From Archangium sp. (GTDB taxonomy: Bacteria > Myxococcota > Myxococcia > Myxococcales > Myxococcaceae), in contig JALHMW010000026.1 of the NCBI GenBank assembly GCA_022843845.1, positions 1-64,000 of the forward strand: a stretch of 64,000 nucleotides of DNA, given 5' to 3'. How positions within the stretch are numbered: the stretch's first letter is position 1; the number at the start of each line of letters is the position of its first letter. The position numbers were made by a program, and so were the translations under genes. The notes beneath the pieces were generated by a model, which did no database searches, was not told where the DNA came from, and worked only from the letters and a program-made list of their open reading frames with translations. Of this stretch, positions 45,392-53,961 are shown piece by piece.

Positions 45392-47272
45392 ATGCTGACG
45401 GACTCGTGGGCAGAACGGCTGAGCGCGCTCGAGCGGGCCGTGGAGCAGGCGCAACGCGCGGCGCCGACCCGTCGCCTCGTGGGCCACTTCAAGCTCGAGA
45501 CGTCACGCCGCATCACCGACGTCTTCCTCGGAGACGCCACGCAGGTCGACAGCACCGTGGCCGTCATCGACGCCGACGCCGCGCCGATGGCCGAGATCTT
45601 CTTCACCACCGACGAAGGCCACGTCTACGAGGTCGAGGTCGATGGCCGGCCGGTCTCGGGAAAGCTGCTCGAGAAGCACTTGCTCACGTTCGAAGGTGGC
45701 GTGCTGAGCCGGGTGTTCGCGGGAGAGCAGGCCTTCGTTCGCCGCGAAGGAAGGTGGCAGTCACAGCCTGACGCGCTCCCGCCCGCGATTCAGGGACGGC
45801 CGGCGGCGGTGCGGCACGCCTTCCGTTCTCCACTCGAGGTGACGCTTGACCCGGCGCAGCAGCGTGCCGTCGATCTGCCGCGGCACGAGCACCTGCTGCT
45901 CCTGGGCGAAGCCGGCTTCGGGAAGACGACGGTCGCGCTCCATCGTCTGCTCGCGCTGAGAGATCGCCACCTCGCCGACGGAGAACGACGCTTTCGAGGC
46001 GCGGTGCTGGTGCCGACCGAGGGCCTGCGGCGCCTCACCATCTTGATGCTCGAGCGCCGCGACGTGCACGACGTCGACGTGTGGACCTTCGACGAGTGGG
46101 TGACCGACGAAGCCCGTCGAGCGTTTCGTGATCTGCCGCGGCGGCTGTCCGAGAACACCTCGTCGCCCATCGTTCAGCTCAAGCGCCACCCTGCCCTGCG
46201 GCCGATCCTCGAGGCCTTCGTCGCGCAGCACCCGAAGCCGCTCGAAGACGAAGACCGCCCACGCAAGAGCAACGCGCTCGCGTCTCGCGCCGATCTCGAG
46301 CACCTCTTCGGAGACCGCGCCCTGATGCGCCCCGTCGTCGACCGCGCGAACGGCGCCCTCTTCCTCACCGTCGTCGAGGCCATCGCGCAGCACACCAAGG
46401 TGCAGTTCCTCGACCCGAGCGATTTGCGGTACGGCCACGTCGACGTCGAGGCGCGCACGGCGGTCGATGGCCGAGGGCTCGACGAGGGCACGCCGCTCGA
46501 AGACGCGAACTCGGCTGACGCGGAAGATCACTCGGTGCTGTTCGAGCTCGAGAAGCTGCGGTCGCTCGCGCGTGGGAAGCCGCCGATGCCGCTGGGCGCC
46601 TACGACGTCGTCTTCATCGACGAGGCGCAGGAGTTCGCGCCCATCGAGCTCGGCGTGATGGCGCGCGCGCTGCGCAAGGGCGGCGTCTTCGTGGTGGCTG
46701 GCGATGCGGCGCAGCAGGTCGACCCGACGGCGGTCTTCACCGGGTGGGATGGCGTGATGGCCGAGCTCGGCGTGCCGGGCTCGAAGCAGCTTCGTCTCGA
46801 GGTGAACTACCGCTGCCCGCCCGACGTGACGACGCTCGCCAGGCACGTGCTCGACGCCACGGTGCCGCTCGCGCCGACCCCGGCCGTGACGTGGGCGCCC
46901 TTCTTCGCGCCGTTCCATCTGTCGGTGTGGCTCAGCGACAGCCTGCGCCAGTTGATGGGTGACGACCCGTCCGCGAGCGTGGCCGTCATCTGCCGCACGC
47001 CCGAAGCGGCGAAGCGCGTGCAGCAGCGCTTGCGGGGCATCGACACGACACTCGCCCTCAACGGTGACTTCCCGTTCAAGCCGGGCATCGTCGTCACCTG
47101 CGTGCAGGAGATCAAAGGCCTCGAGTTCGACCTCGTGGTGTTGCCCGACGCCGCGGCGACGACGTGGGCCAACACGCAGGACTCCCGCCGAGGCCTCTAC
47201 ACCGCGATGACGCGCGCCTCGCATCGGCTCGTGCTCGCGTACGCAGGCGCGAAGAGCCCGTTGCTCGAGTGA
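45392..47272 (+). CDS. UvrD/Rep-type (SF1) DNA helicase
   Basis: The protein has 626 residues. Residues 1-150 are an N-terminal domain resembling HelD-like helicases (F-F-T-T-D-E-G-H-V-Y-E-V). Walker A is G-E-A-G-F-G-K-T-T near residue 178; Walker B is V-F-I-D-E-A-Q-E-F near 410; V-V-A-G-D-A-A-Q-Q (motif III) and L-E-V-N-Y-R-C-P (motif IV) follow, then G-L-E-F-D-L-V and Y-T-A-M-T-R-A-S-H-R-L (motifs V and VI). It should unwind DNA or remodel nucleic-acid complexes. HelD-type function on RNA polymerase is possible but uncertain. It is solitary on this strand and divergent from the sigma factor gene. Confidence 0.85.
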   Translation: MLTDSWAERLSALERAVEQAQRAAPTRRLVGHFKLETSRRITDVFLGDATQVDSTVAVIDADAAPMAEIFFTTDEGHVYEVEVDGRPVSGKLLEKHLLTFEGGVLSRVFAGEQAFVRREGRWQSQPDALPPAIQGRPAAVRHAFRSPLEVTLDPAQQRAVDLPRHEHLLLLGEAGFGKTTVALHRLLALRDRHLADGERRFRGAVLVPTEGLRRLTILMLERRDVHDVDVWTFDEWVTDEARRAFRDLPRRLSENTSSPIVQLKRHPALRPILEAFVAQHPKPLEDEDRPRKSNALASRADLEHLFGDRALMRPVVDRANGALFLTVVEAIAQHTKVQFLDPSDLRYGHVDVEARTAVDGRGLDEGTPLEDANSADAEDHSVLFELEKLRSLARGKPPMPLGAYDVVFIDEAQEFAPIELGVMARALRKGGVFVVAGDAAQQVDPTAVFTGWDGVMAELGVPGSKQLRLEVNYRCPPDVTTLARHVLDATVPLAPTPAVTWAPFFAPFHLSVWLSDSLRQLMGDDPSASVAVICRTPEAAKRVQQRLRGIDTTLALNGDFPFKPGIVVTCVQEIKGLEFDLVVLPDAAATTWANTQDSRRGLYTAMTRASHRLVLAYAGAKSPLLE

Positions 47273-47376
47273 ACAGGAGACGGGGCCTCGAGCGTCGAGC
47301 GGACGCGCGCCCTTCCACGACTCGGAGCCATCGAGGCTGGGCTGACCGATGAGCGGCGGCCGTTCCTGATCGAGGC

Positions 47377-49605
47377 GTGCGTTTCGGCCGACACACGACT
47401 ATCCGCCTTCCCTCCGTGAGCGCCCGTGTCGTCACCGTCGTCGTCTGGGCCTGGGCTGCGCACGCGTTCGCCGGTCCGACTGACTTCTTCCCGCCTCCCG
47501 CGACGCGCCCGCAGGTCACCGTCACCAGAACGCAGGCCACGCTCACCCTCGACGGCGTGCTCGACGAAGCGGCGTGGACCGAGGCCGCGACCTTGAGCCC
47601 CTTCGTGCAGATCGACCCCGACCTGCTCCAGCCCGCGAAGCTGGCGACGCGAGTGCGAGTGCTCGCCACCGACGACGCGCTCTGGGTCGCCGCGCGCTGT
47701 GACGACGAAGCCGGCACCTCAGGCATCCAGCAGACCGACCTTCGCCGCGACTTCTCGCTCAGCCGCGGCTTCGACTGGTTCGGCGTGGTGCTCGACCCGC
47801 TCGGAGACGGCCGCAACGCGTTCGGCTTCTTCGTCACGCCGTGGGGCAGCCAGCACGACGTGCAGGTCATCGACGACGACATCACCGAGACGCAGTGGGA
47901 CACGGTGTGGAACTCCGCCGTCACGCGCGACGAGAAGGGCTACACCGTCGAGCTGAAGCTGCCGTGGAAGAGCCTGCGCATCGATTCCGAGCGGCTCGTC
48001 TGGGGCTTCAACGCCGCGCGCGCCGTTCGCCGCACCATGGAGCGCACCGCGTGGAGCCCGTTTCCCCGCAACTTCTCTCCGTTCCGCATGCCGTACGCGG
48101 GTCAGCTCGTCTTCACCGAGCCGCCGTCCTCGCGCGTCGGGCTGAACCTGCAGCTGCGGCCGTACGGCATCGTGCGCCTCGATCGCGCTGGAGACGGACC
48201 GCTGAGCGTCCGCCCGAACGCTGGCGGTGAGGTGACGTGGGCGCCCACCGCGAACTCGGTCATCGATCTCACCGGCAACACCGACTTCGCCGAGGTCGAC
48301 GTCGATCGCCGCGTGGTGAACCTCTCGCGCTTCTCGGTGCTCTTCCCCGAGCGACGGCAGTTCTTCCTCGAGAACGCGGGCCTCTTCAGCATGCACTCGG
48401 GCCTCGTGCAGCCGTTCTTCAGCCGCACCATCGGCCTCACCAACGGGCAACCCCAGCCGCTGTCGGCAGGAGGCCGGTTCGTCTACCGCTCCTCGGAGCG
48501 CAGCTTCGGCGCGATGGTGGTGCACACGCTGCCGACGACGACGCAGAACTCGAGCCTCTTCGGCGTCGCGCGCTACTCGCACCACCTGCTGGGAGAGAGC
48601 CGCGCCGGCGCGATGCTCGTCGCCCGTCACGACTTCGAGTCAGGCTCGGCCGCCGCGACGAACGTGGTGCCGGTCGTCGACGTGCTCCTGCGCCGGGGCA
48701 TCTTCTCGATGAACGCGATGGCGTCGGCCAGCGTCGACCAGGTGCATGACGGCTCGGCGCCGACGATGGGCGTCACGGGCGCCCTCGAAGGCAGCGTGCA
48801 GGGGCAGTGGGGCCGGTTGAGCGCGCGCGGCTCGGCGTTGTCTCCCGGGTACAAGACGCGCTCGGGCTTCGTGGCTCGCGAGGCGGCGTTCCTGCTCACG
48901 GGCAGCTGGTACCTCGACTGGCGCCCAGCCTGGCTGCCGAAGTGGCTGCGCTCGATTCAGCAGTACCTCGACACCAGCGCCGTCTGGAGCACGCAGGACG
49001 GCCGCTTTCAGGAAGCCAACGCCTACTACGAGGTGTTCTGGCTCACGCTCGAGGGCGGTGACCGCGGGTGGATTTACGGACAGCGAACCTGGCAGTCGCT
49101 CGACGCGCCGTTTGCGCCCGTGCCCGGCGTCTCGTTTCCCGCAGGCACCAGCGTCTTCGATCGCCTCGGCATCGCGGCGTACAGCGAGCAGAGCCGCCTC
49201 TTCTCGGCGGGCGGCAACGTCGGCATCGGCCGCTACTTCCTCGCCGACTTCGTGCGCGCGCAGGGCCAGGTGGGCTTCTCGCCACTGCCGCACATCGGCC
49301 TGTTCCTCAACTACGAGCTCAACCGCTTCGACGGTGAAGGCGTGAGGCCCGGCGGGGTGTCGACGCACCTGCTCCAGCTCGAGGGCCGGCTGGCGGTGAA
49401 CCCGAAGCTCCAGCTCATCGGGAGCTACCAGCGCGACACCGCCGGCAACGTCGGGCTGCTCAACGCGAGGCTCGCCTGGGAGTTTCTGCCGTTGTCCTTC
49501 GTCTACGTCGTCTTCACCGACACCCGCACCGCGTTTCAGGTGCCGGGCGCGCCGCCTTCGGAGCAACGGCTCGTCGTCAAAGCCACCTTCACCTGGAGAC
49601 CGTGA
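47377..49605 (+). CDS. Outer-membrane protein with CBM9-like N-terminus (DUF5916-like)
   Basis: The protein has 742 residues; GTG 47377 is preceded by a cgagg stretch, and GTG 47416 is another option. A signal peptide is present (cleavage near A-H-A-F-A). The N-terminal domain L-D-G-V-L-D-E-A-A-W-T-E-A and the W-V-A-A-R-C-D-D, V-E-L-K-L-P-W-K-S-L segments are typical of the CBM9-like domain seen in DUF5916 proteins. The rest is rich in alternating hydrophobic strands with D-F-A-E-V-D-V-D and F-F-L-E-N-A-G, ending in a barrel-like F-T-W-R-P. The family is probably an outer-membrane barrel; its ligand is unknown. Confidence 0.85.
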   Translation: MRFGRHTTIRLPSVSARVVTVVVWAWAAHAFAGPTDFFPPPATRPQVTVTRTQATLTLDGVLDEAAWTEAATLSPFVQIDPDLLQPAKLATRVRVLATDDALWVAARCDDEAGTSGIQQTDLRRDFSLSRGFDWFGVVLDPLGDGRNAFGFFVTPWGSQHDVQVIDDDITETQWDTVWNSAVTRDEKGYTVELKLPWKSLRIDSERLVWGFNAARAVRRTMERTAWSPFPRNFSPFRMPYAGQLVFTEPPSSRVGLNLQLRPYGIVRLDRAGDGPLSVRPNAGGEVTWAPTANSVIDLTGNTDFAEVDVDRRVVNLSRFSVLFPERRQFFLENAGLFSMHSGLVQPFFSRTIGLTNGQPQPLSAGGRFVYRSSERSFGAMVVHTLPTTTQNSSLFGVARYSHHLLGESRAGAMLVARHDFESGSAAATNVVPVVDVLLRRGIFSMNAMASASVDQVHDGSAPTMGVTGALEGSVQGQWGRLSARGSALSPGYKTRSGFVAREAAFLLTGSWYLDWRPAWLPKWLRSIQQYLDTSAVWSTQDGRFQEANAYYEVFWLTLEGGDRGWIYGQRTWQSLDAPFAPVPGVSFPAGTSVFDRLGIAAYSEQSRLFSAGGNVGIGRYFLADFVRAQGQVGFSPLPHIGLFLNYELNRFDGEGVRPGGVSTHLLQLEGRLAVNPKLQLIGSYQRDTAGNVGLLNARLAWEFLPLSFVYVVFTDTRTAFQVPGAPPSEQRLVVKATFTWRP

Positions 49606-49606
49606 C

Positions 49607-50011
49607 TCACTCCCACAGCGGCTTGCGCGGCGGCGGGTTCGGACCGCGCGGCTCGGCGTCGAGGGTCACCTTGTCGACGGGCTTCGTCTCGAAGTTCGCG
49701 TTGACCTGCGCGTGGGCCCACGTGAGGAGCAGCCCGAAGTCGTCGCTGCTCATCGAGGACGCACCGAACGCCTCTTCGAGCGCCGGACGGTAGGAGTGAA
49801 GCGGCCCACCCGGCCGAATGCCGATGGTGTGCCCGAAGTCCCGCAGCGCGGCGACCTGGGGCGAGCTCATGCTCCGGCCGGCCTTCGCGTACTCGTCGAC
49901 CAGGTCCTGCATCAGCGCCCAGGCTTCGTCGTCGGAGAACGACTCGGCGTCGACCGGCCTGTCGAGCGAGACGATGAACCGAATGGCAGCCCGGTGGGCG
50001 TGAAGGTCCAT
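49607..50011 (-). CDS. Hypothetical protein (134 residues)
   Basis: The start is M-D-L-H-A-H-R-A-A-I-R-F. No signal peptide or membrane segment is present. A helical segment (E-A-W-A-L-M-Q-D-L-V-D-E-Y-A) is followed by L-L-L-T-W-A-H-A-Q-V-N-A-N-F and a Pro-rich tail. No family is recognised. It follows the small membrane protein gene by 10 bp on the same strand, so they likely form an operon. Its end is one base from the convergent outer-membrane-protein gene stop. Confidence 0.6.
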   Translation of the reverse strand: MDLHAHRAAIRFIVSLDRPVDAESFSDDEAWALMQDLVDEYAKAGRSMSSPQVAALRDFGHTIGIRPGGPLHSYRPALEEAFGASSMSSDDFGLLLTWAHAQVNANFETKPVDKVTLDAEPRGPNPPPRKPLWE

Positions 50012-50021
50012 GAGAGGAGCG

Positions 50022-50264
50022 CTACCGGCGGCGGCCCAGCCAATAGCCAAGGACGAGCCCGGCGAGGCCCGCGGTGCACGCGACGATGGGCAACAGGCTC
50101 GGAAGCTGATCTTGATCGATGACGCGCGCGCGCAGGCGCGACAGCTCGGCGGTGGTTCGCAGCACGCCTTCAGGCGTCAGGTACGCGCCGCCATGCACCT
50201 CGAGCGCCTCGCCGTCGAAGGTCTTCACGACGGCGCTCTCCACTTCGACGACGTTCTCGTCCAC
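50022..50264 (-). CDS. Small C-tail-anchored membrane protein (80 residues)
   Basis: GTG 50264 has an aggagc ribosome-binding site four to five bases upstream; a TTG 33 bases earlier (50297) is the alternative. The C-terminus is a hydrophobic segment (L-L-P-I-V-A-C-T-A-G-L-A-G-L-V-L-G-Y) ending G-R-R-R, so the protein is anchored by a single C-terminal helix with the charged tail inside. The N-terminal 50 residues are acidic. No family is recognised. Confidence 0.55.
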   Translation of the reverse strand: MDENVVEVESAVVKTFDGEALEVHGGAYLTPEGVLRTTAELSRLRARVIDQDQLPSLLPIVACTAGLAGLVLGYWLGRRR

Positions 50265-50326
50265 GGGGCTCCTCAGCTCGGCCAGAGAACAAGCCAACTC
50301 GACCCGTTGACGGGCAGCAAGCCCGG

Positions 50327-52084
50327 TCAGTCAGGCTCGAGGTTGACGTCGACCGCCAGCAGCGCGCTTCGGAGGTTTGCGGGGACCGTCGGAGGCATCG
50401 ACACGGTGGTGTTGGCGCGCAGCGCGGGCTCCAGCCGGCCGAGCGTCTCGAGCACCGAGTCGGCGTCCTTCGCGTCGTTCAGGACGACCTCGAGCCGCCA
50501 GGCCTGAGGCCCGCGGGTGAAGCGCCAGTGTGCAGCGGCAAGGTGCGCAGGCTCGCGGACCTCGAGCTCGGTGAGGCCCAGCTCGCGACAGCTCGAGAAC
50601 CAGACCTCGGCCGAGAGGCTCTCGACGACGAGCGTGTGCAGCCGGCGCGCCCAGCTCGTCGAGCTCACCACCGGCGCCTGCTCGCCGCGAAGGTCGCCGA
50701 AGAGCGACACCCGGCGCACGCGCGGGAGCGACATGGACTCGAGGGTCTTCGCGGCGGCGGCGAGCGTGAAGTCCGGCGGGCTCCACTGCGTGTGCACACC
50801 GAGGGCGTCGAGCTGCTCGAGCACGACGGAAGGAATGATCGGAAGCATGACCGCCTGTACGGTGAGTTCCCGCAGCGAGCGCAGCCAGCGTGACTGAAGG
50901 AGCTGCTCGAGAGGCTCCGAGCGCCCGCCGTTGGTCCCCAGCCGCTCGAGCGTCGCGAGCTGTGGCTCTTCGGGTGACGGAACGTTTCCTTCGGGGCCCC
51001 ACGTCGACACGTCGATCGACGAGAGCACGCCCTTCGTAAACACCGCCGAGCCCTTGATGAGGCTCTTCGAGAACCCTCGCAGCCATTCCTTCTCGTGCTT
51101 CTTCTGGAGCGCACGGACGCGCGTACGCTCCTTCGGGGTCAGCTCGCGATCGGCGAGCTGCAGCGCCATGAACTCGCCACGAGGGAGCCCTCGCTCCAGC
51201 AGCCAGTCGGCGAAGGCCTGACGGCGCGTGAGGTCGGCCGGCGCTTCGGCGAGCCAGGTGAGGAAGTCGTGTTCGCTCGACGGGCCTGCGCTCGAGGCTG
51301 TCTTCGTCGAGCGCGGGGGCGGCGCAGTCGTCGGGAAGAGACGCTCCAGCCAGGCGAACGATGGCAGGGCCTCGGCCAACGTGATGGCCGCCTGCCGATG
51401 AGAAATATCGGCGTGGGCCAGCAACGTGAGCGCGATCACCGAAAACAAGGCCGTCGAGGCGTCGAAGCGCACGATGGGCCGGTCGACGAGCGCGACCGCG
51501 GCGTCGGCGATTCGGGCGTCGGTGGGGAAGTCGATCAACGAGAGCAAACGCTGTGTCACGTCGGTCGCCGGCCCATCGGTGAGCCGAGACAGCAGCAGCG
51601 GGAGCGCGTCGGGAGTCCGCGTCTTCGCGAGCCCAAGCCACGCCTCTTGCAGCGCAGCGCGGGGTCCTGCGGGCAGCGTCGCTGGAGCCGTCGAGTCGAC
51701 GCCTGGCTTCTGCGTCCGACGGAGCAGGCTGAGGACGGCCTGAACCACCGTGTCGCGCCACGCCGGCACGAGCGCGTTCGGAGCCACGACGGTCTCGAGC
51801 TTCTCCAGCGCCTCCGCCCGACCGCCGTGCGTCAGGAAGACGCCGAGCGCCGCGACGCCGGTGCCGAGCTGCTCGCGGAATCGAACCGGAAAGCGTTGAA
51901 AGAAAGACGCCGCCGCCGCGCCGAACTCAGGCGTCGCCGGCCACGTCGACAGCATGAGGAACCGCGCCTCGAGCTTCGGGAGGCTGGTGTCCTCCAGCAT
52001 CGCGACGAGCCCCTCGGCGAACTCTGGCTGATGCGTTGCTACCCACTCGTCCCAACCATCGGCCGGCTTCTTGCGCGTCGCCAC
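50327..52084 (-). CDS. TIGR02996-domain protein with helical N-terminal repeats
   Basis: The protein has 585 residues from GTG 52084. Residues 1-250 are alpha-helical, HEAT-like repeats. Residues about 275-318 carry the TIGR02996 (Myxococcus repeat-companion) motif: F-L-T-W-L, then R-R-Q-A-F-A-D-W-L-L-E-R-G-L-P-R-G-E-F-M-A-L-Q-L. The C-terminal half has irregular leucine-rich segments (L-R-E-L-T-V-Q-A, L-H-T-L-V-V-E-S-L), as in LRR companions of this domain. The protein is probably cytoplasmic and used for protein-protein contact. The function is unknown. Confidence 0.85.
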   Translation of the reverse strand: MATRKKPADGWDEWVATHQPEFAEGLVAMLEDTSLPKLEARFLMLSTWPATPEFGAAAASFFQRFPVRFREQLGTGVAALGVFLTHGGRAEALEKLETVVAPNALVPAWRDTVVQAVLSLLRRTQKPGVDSTAPATLPAGPRAALQEAWLGLAKTRTPDALPLLLSRLTDGPATDVTQRLLSLIDFPTDARIADAAVALVDRPIVRFDASTALFSVIALTLLAHADISHRQAAITLAEALPSFAWLERLFPTTAPPPRSTKTASSAGPSSEHDFLTWLAEAPADLTRRQAFADWLLERGLPRGEFMALQLADRELTPKERTRVRALQKKHEKEWLRGFSKSLIKGSAVFTKGVLSSIDVSTWGPEGNVPSPEEPQLATLERLGTNGGRSEPLEQLLQSRWLRSLRELTVQAVMLPIIPSVVLEQLDALGVHTQWSPPDFTLAAAAKTLESMSLPRVRRVSLFGDLRGEQAPVVSSTSWARRLHTLVVESLSAEVWFSSCRELGLTELEVREPAHLAAAHWRFTRGPQAWRLEVVLNDAKDADSVLETLGRLEPALRANTTVSMPPTVPANLRSALLAVDVNLEPD

Positions 52085-52168
52085 GTGCGCGAGGTTCCCG
52101 CACCTGCCCAGCGACGGCGAGAGATTCCCGCCGGAGCACGCTCACGGAGCCGTCACCGTCAGTGCGAC

Positions 52169-53728
52169 TCAGCGACTGCAACACGCGAGGTGGCGCAGGT
52201 TCGAGCAGAGCGTGGTGCTGGCGTAACCGGTGGCCAACAGCGTGAGCCCAAAGGTCTGGAACGGCGTCGCCGCGTTCGTCCAGGGGGTGTTGCCGCCAGT
52301 GCACGCGGAGTTACTGCGAGCGCCGTTCGCCGCACGGTTGTAGTCGATCCACGCGCCCGCGCTCGTCGGAGGCACCACCTGGGTGTTCGCCAGGTCGTAC
52401 TCATTGAGGGAGCAGAGCCATGAGTTCGGGAAGTCCACCTGACACCTCGCGTTCGCGCCCGGCACGCCACCGAGGTTCCCCGAGTAGGTCGCCGTGGTGA
52501 AGCCACGAAACGTCGACGGTCGTCCGCCGCGGCAGCAGGCGAGGTGGCGAGCGTTGGAGCACAGCGTGGTGCTGGCGTAGCCCGTCGCTCCGAGGGTCGG
52601 CCCGAAGGTCTGAAACGGCGTGGCGGCATTCGTCCACGGCGTGTTGGCATCGGTGCACGCGCTGGTGCTGCGAGTGCCGTTGTCGGCGCGCGAGTAGTCG
52701 TACCAGGCACCCGCCGCAGTGGGTGGGACGGCCGTGGTGTTGGCGTTGTCGTAGTCGGGGATGGTGCAGAAATAGGAGTTCGCGAACTCGGCGCTGCACT
52801 TCGCCGCGGCCCCGGGCAGGCCGCCGAGGTTGCCGGTGAAGGTCGCGACGGTGAAGCCGATGAACTGAACGGGCACCTCGGTCACCAGCGCGACGCCGCC
52901 GTCGAGGAAGAGCACGCTCCCAGCAGGTCCGACCGGGCCAGCCGGGCCGACGGCACCTGGCGCGCCTGCGGGCCCAACGCCTCCAACCGGTCCAGCCGGT
53001 CCGGCGACGCCCGCGGAACCAGCGGGGCCGATCGCGCCTTGTGGACCTGCCGCGCCTGCAGGACCAACGGCGCCAACCGGGCCAGCAGGGCCAACCGGTC
53101 CAGCCGGCCCTGCGACACCTGCCGGGCCGAGCGCGCCTTGTGGACCTGCCGGGCCAACAGGCCCCGTCGCGCCTGCGGGCCCCTGCAGCCCAACGGTGCC
53201 GTTGCACACCGCGACAGCGCCGCCATCGGGTGTTCCCAGGAGCACGCCTCCGGCCGGGCACTGCGGGCTCATCGTCGGCAGGGTGCGCACCGACGGCGGC
53301 AGCCCGGGTGTGCCGTTGCACACCGTCGTCAGGCCGCCATCGGAGAGCTGGGTGATGCGGACTCCGCCCGTCGGGCACTCGGTGCTCGCGGCGAGCGTCG
53401 TGACGACGACGGAAGCGCCAGCCGGGCCCGTCACCACACCACCGTCGAGCACGAGCACCATGCCCGGAGGACCGGCGGGGCCTTGTGGACCGACTCCTCC
53501 GGCAGGGCCTTGCGGACCCACCGCTCCGGCAGGGCCTTGTGGACCGAGCGCTCCGGCAGCGCCTTGCGCACCGGTGGCTCCGGCTTCGCCTTGCGACCCC
53601 GGGGACCCCATGGCGCCCGTCGGGCCCGGAGGACCGGCCGGCCCCGGGTCTCCTTGCGGGCCGCTCGTGCCAGAGGGACAGCCACTGAGAACCACCACAC
53701 ACAGGAGCGTCAGGCCGCGAACCATCAT
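52169..53728 (-). CDS. Collagen-like lipoprotein with duplicated C-terminal domain
   Basis: The protein has 519 residues from M-M-V-R-G-L-T-L-L; a second Met follows. Signal and lipobox are V-L-S-G-C (Cys17). Residues 20-90 and about 185-305 are Gly-x-y collagen-like repeats rich in G-P-A and G-P-Q, interrupted by a short Cys-containing region with repeated C-P-x-G-G-V and V-C-N-G-T. The C-terminal 220 residues consist of two homologous domains (each F-T-x-A-T-x-x-G-N-L-G-G, A-G-A-W, T-P-W-T-N-A-A-T-P-F-Q-T-F, L-A-C-C), resembling DUF1554-like lectin-type folds. The array would form a trimeric stalk displaying paired binding heads at the cell surface. Confidence 0.88.
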   Translation of the reverse strand: MMVRGLTLLCVVVLSGCPSGTSGPQGDPGPAGPPGPTGAMGSPGSQGEAGATGAQGAAGALGPQGPAGAVGPQGPAGGVGPQGPAGPPGMVLVLDGGVVTGPAGASVVVTTLAASTECPTGGVRITQLSDGGLTTVCNGTPGLPPSVRTLPTMSPQCPAGGVLLGTPDGGAVAVCNGTVGLQGPAGATGPVGPAGPQGALGPAGVAGPAGPVGPAGPVGAVGPAGAAGPQGAIGPAGSAGVAGPAGPVGGVGPAGAPGAVGPAGPVGPAGSVLFLDGGVALVTEVPVQFIGFTVATFTGNLGGLPGAAAKCSAEFANSYFCTIPDYDNANTTAVPPTAAGAWYDYSRADNGTRSTSACTDANTPWTNAATPFQTFGPTLGATGYASTTLCSNARHLACCRGGRPSTFRGFTTATYSGNLGGVPGANARCQVDFPNSWLCSLNEYDLANTQVVPPTSAGAWIDYNRAANGARSNSACTGGNTPWTNAATPFQTFGLTLLATGYASTTLCSNLRHLACCSR

Positions 53729-53961
53729 GGCCCGCTGACACCACGTGGCGTTGGGAAGTGCAAATCGCTTGCGGCGGCGACGAGGCAGGCGCTGATCAGG
53801 CACTCAGGGCCACACGCCCGGACCCGACTGACGTGCAGCGAGCCGCCGCTCCACGCGACGCGAGCCGTGCCCGAGCTGCGCCACGGGCCATCCCGTCACG
53901 GGTGGTGCACGGCGGTGCGGCATGATCGGCCGGGCGCGAGCTGGTAAGAGCAAACCCGCCC

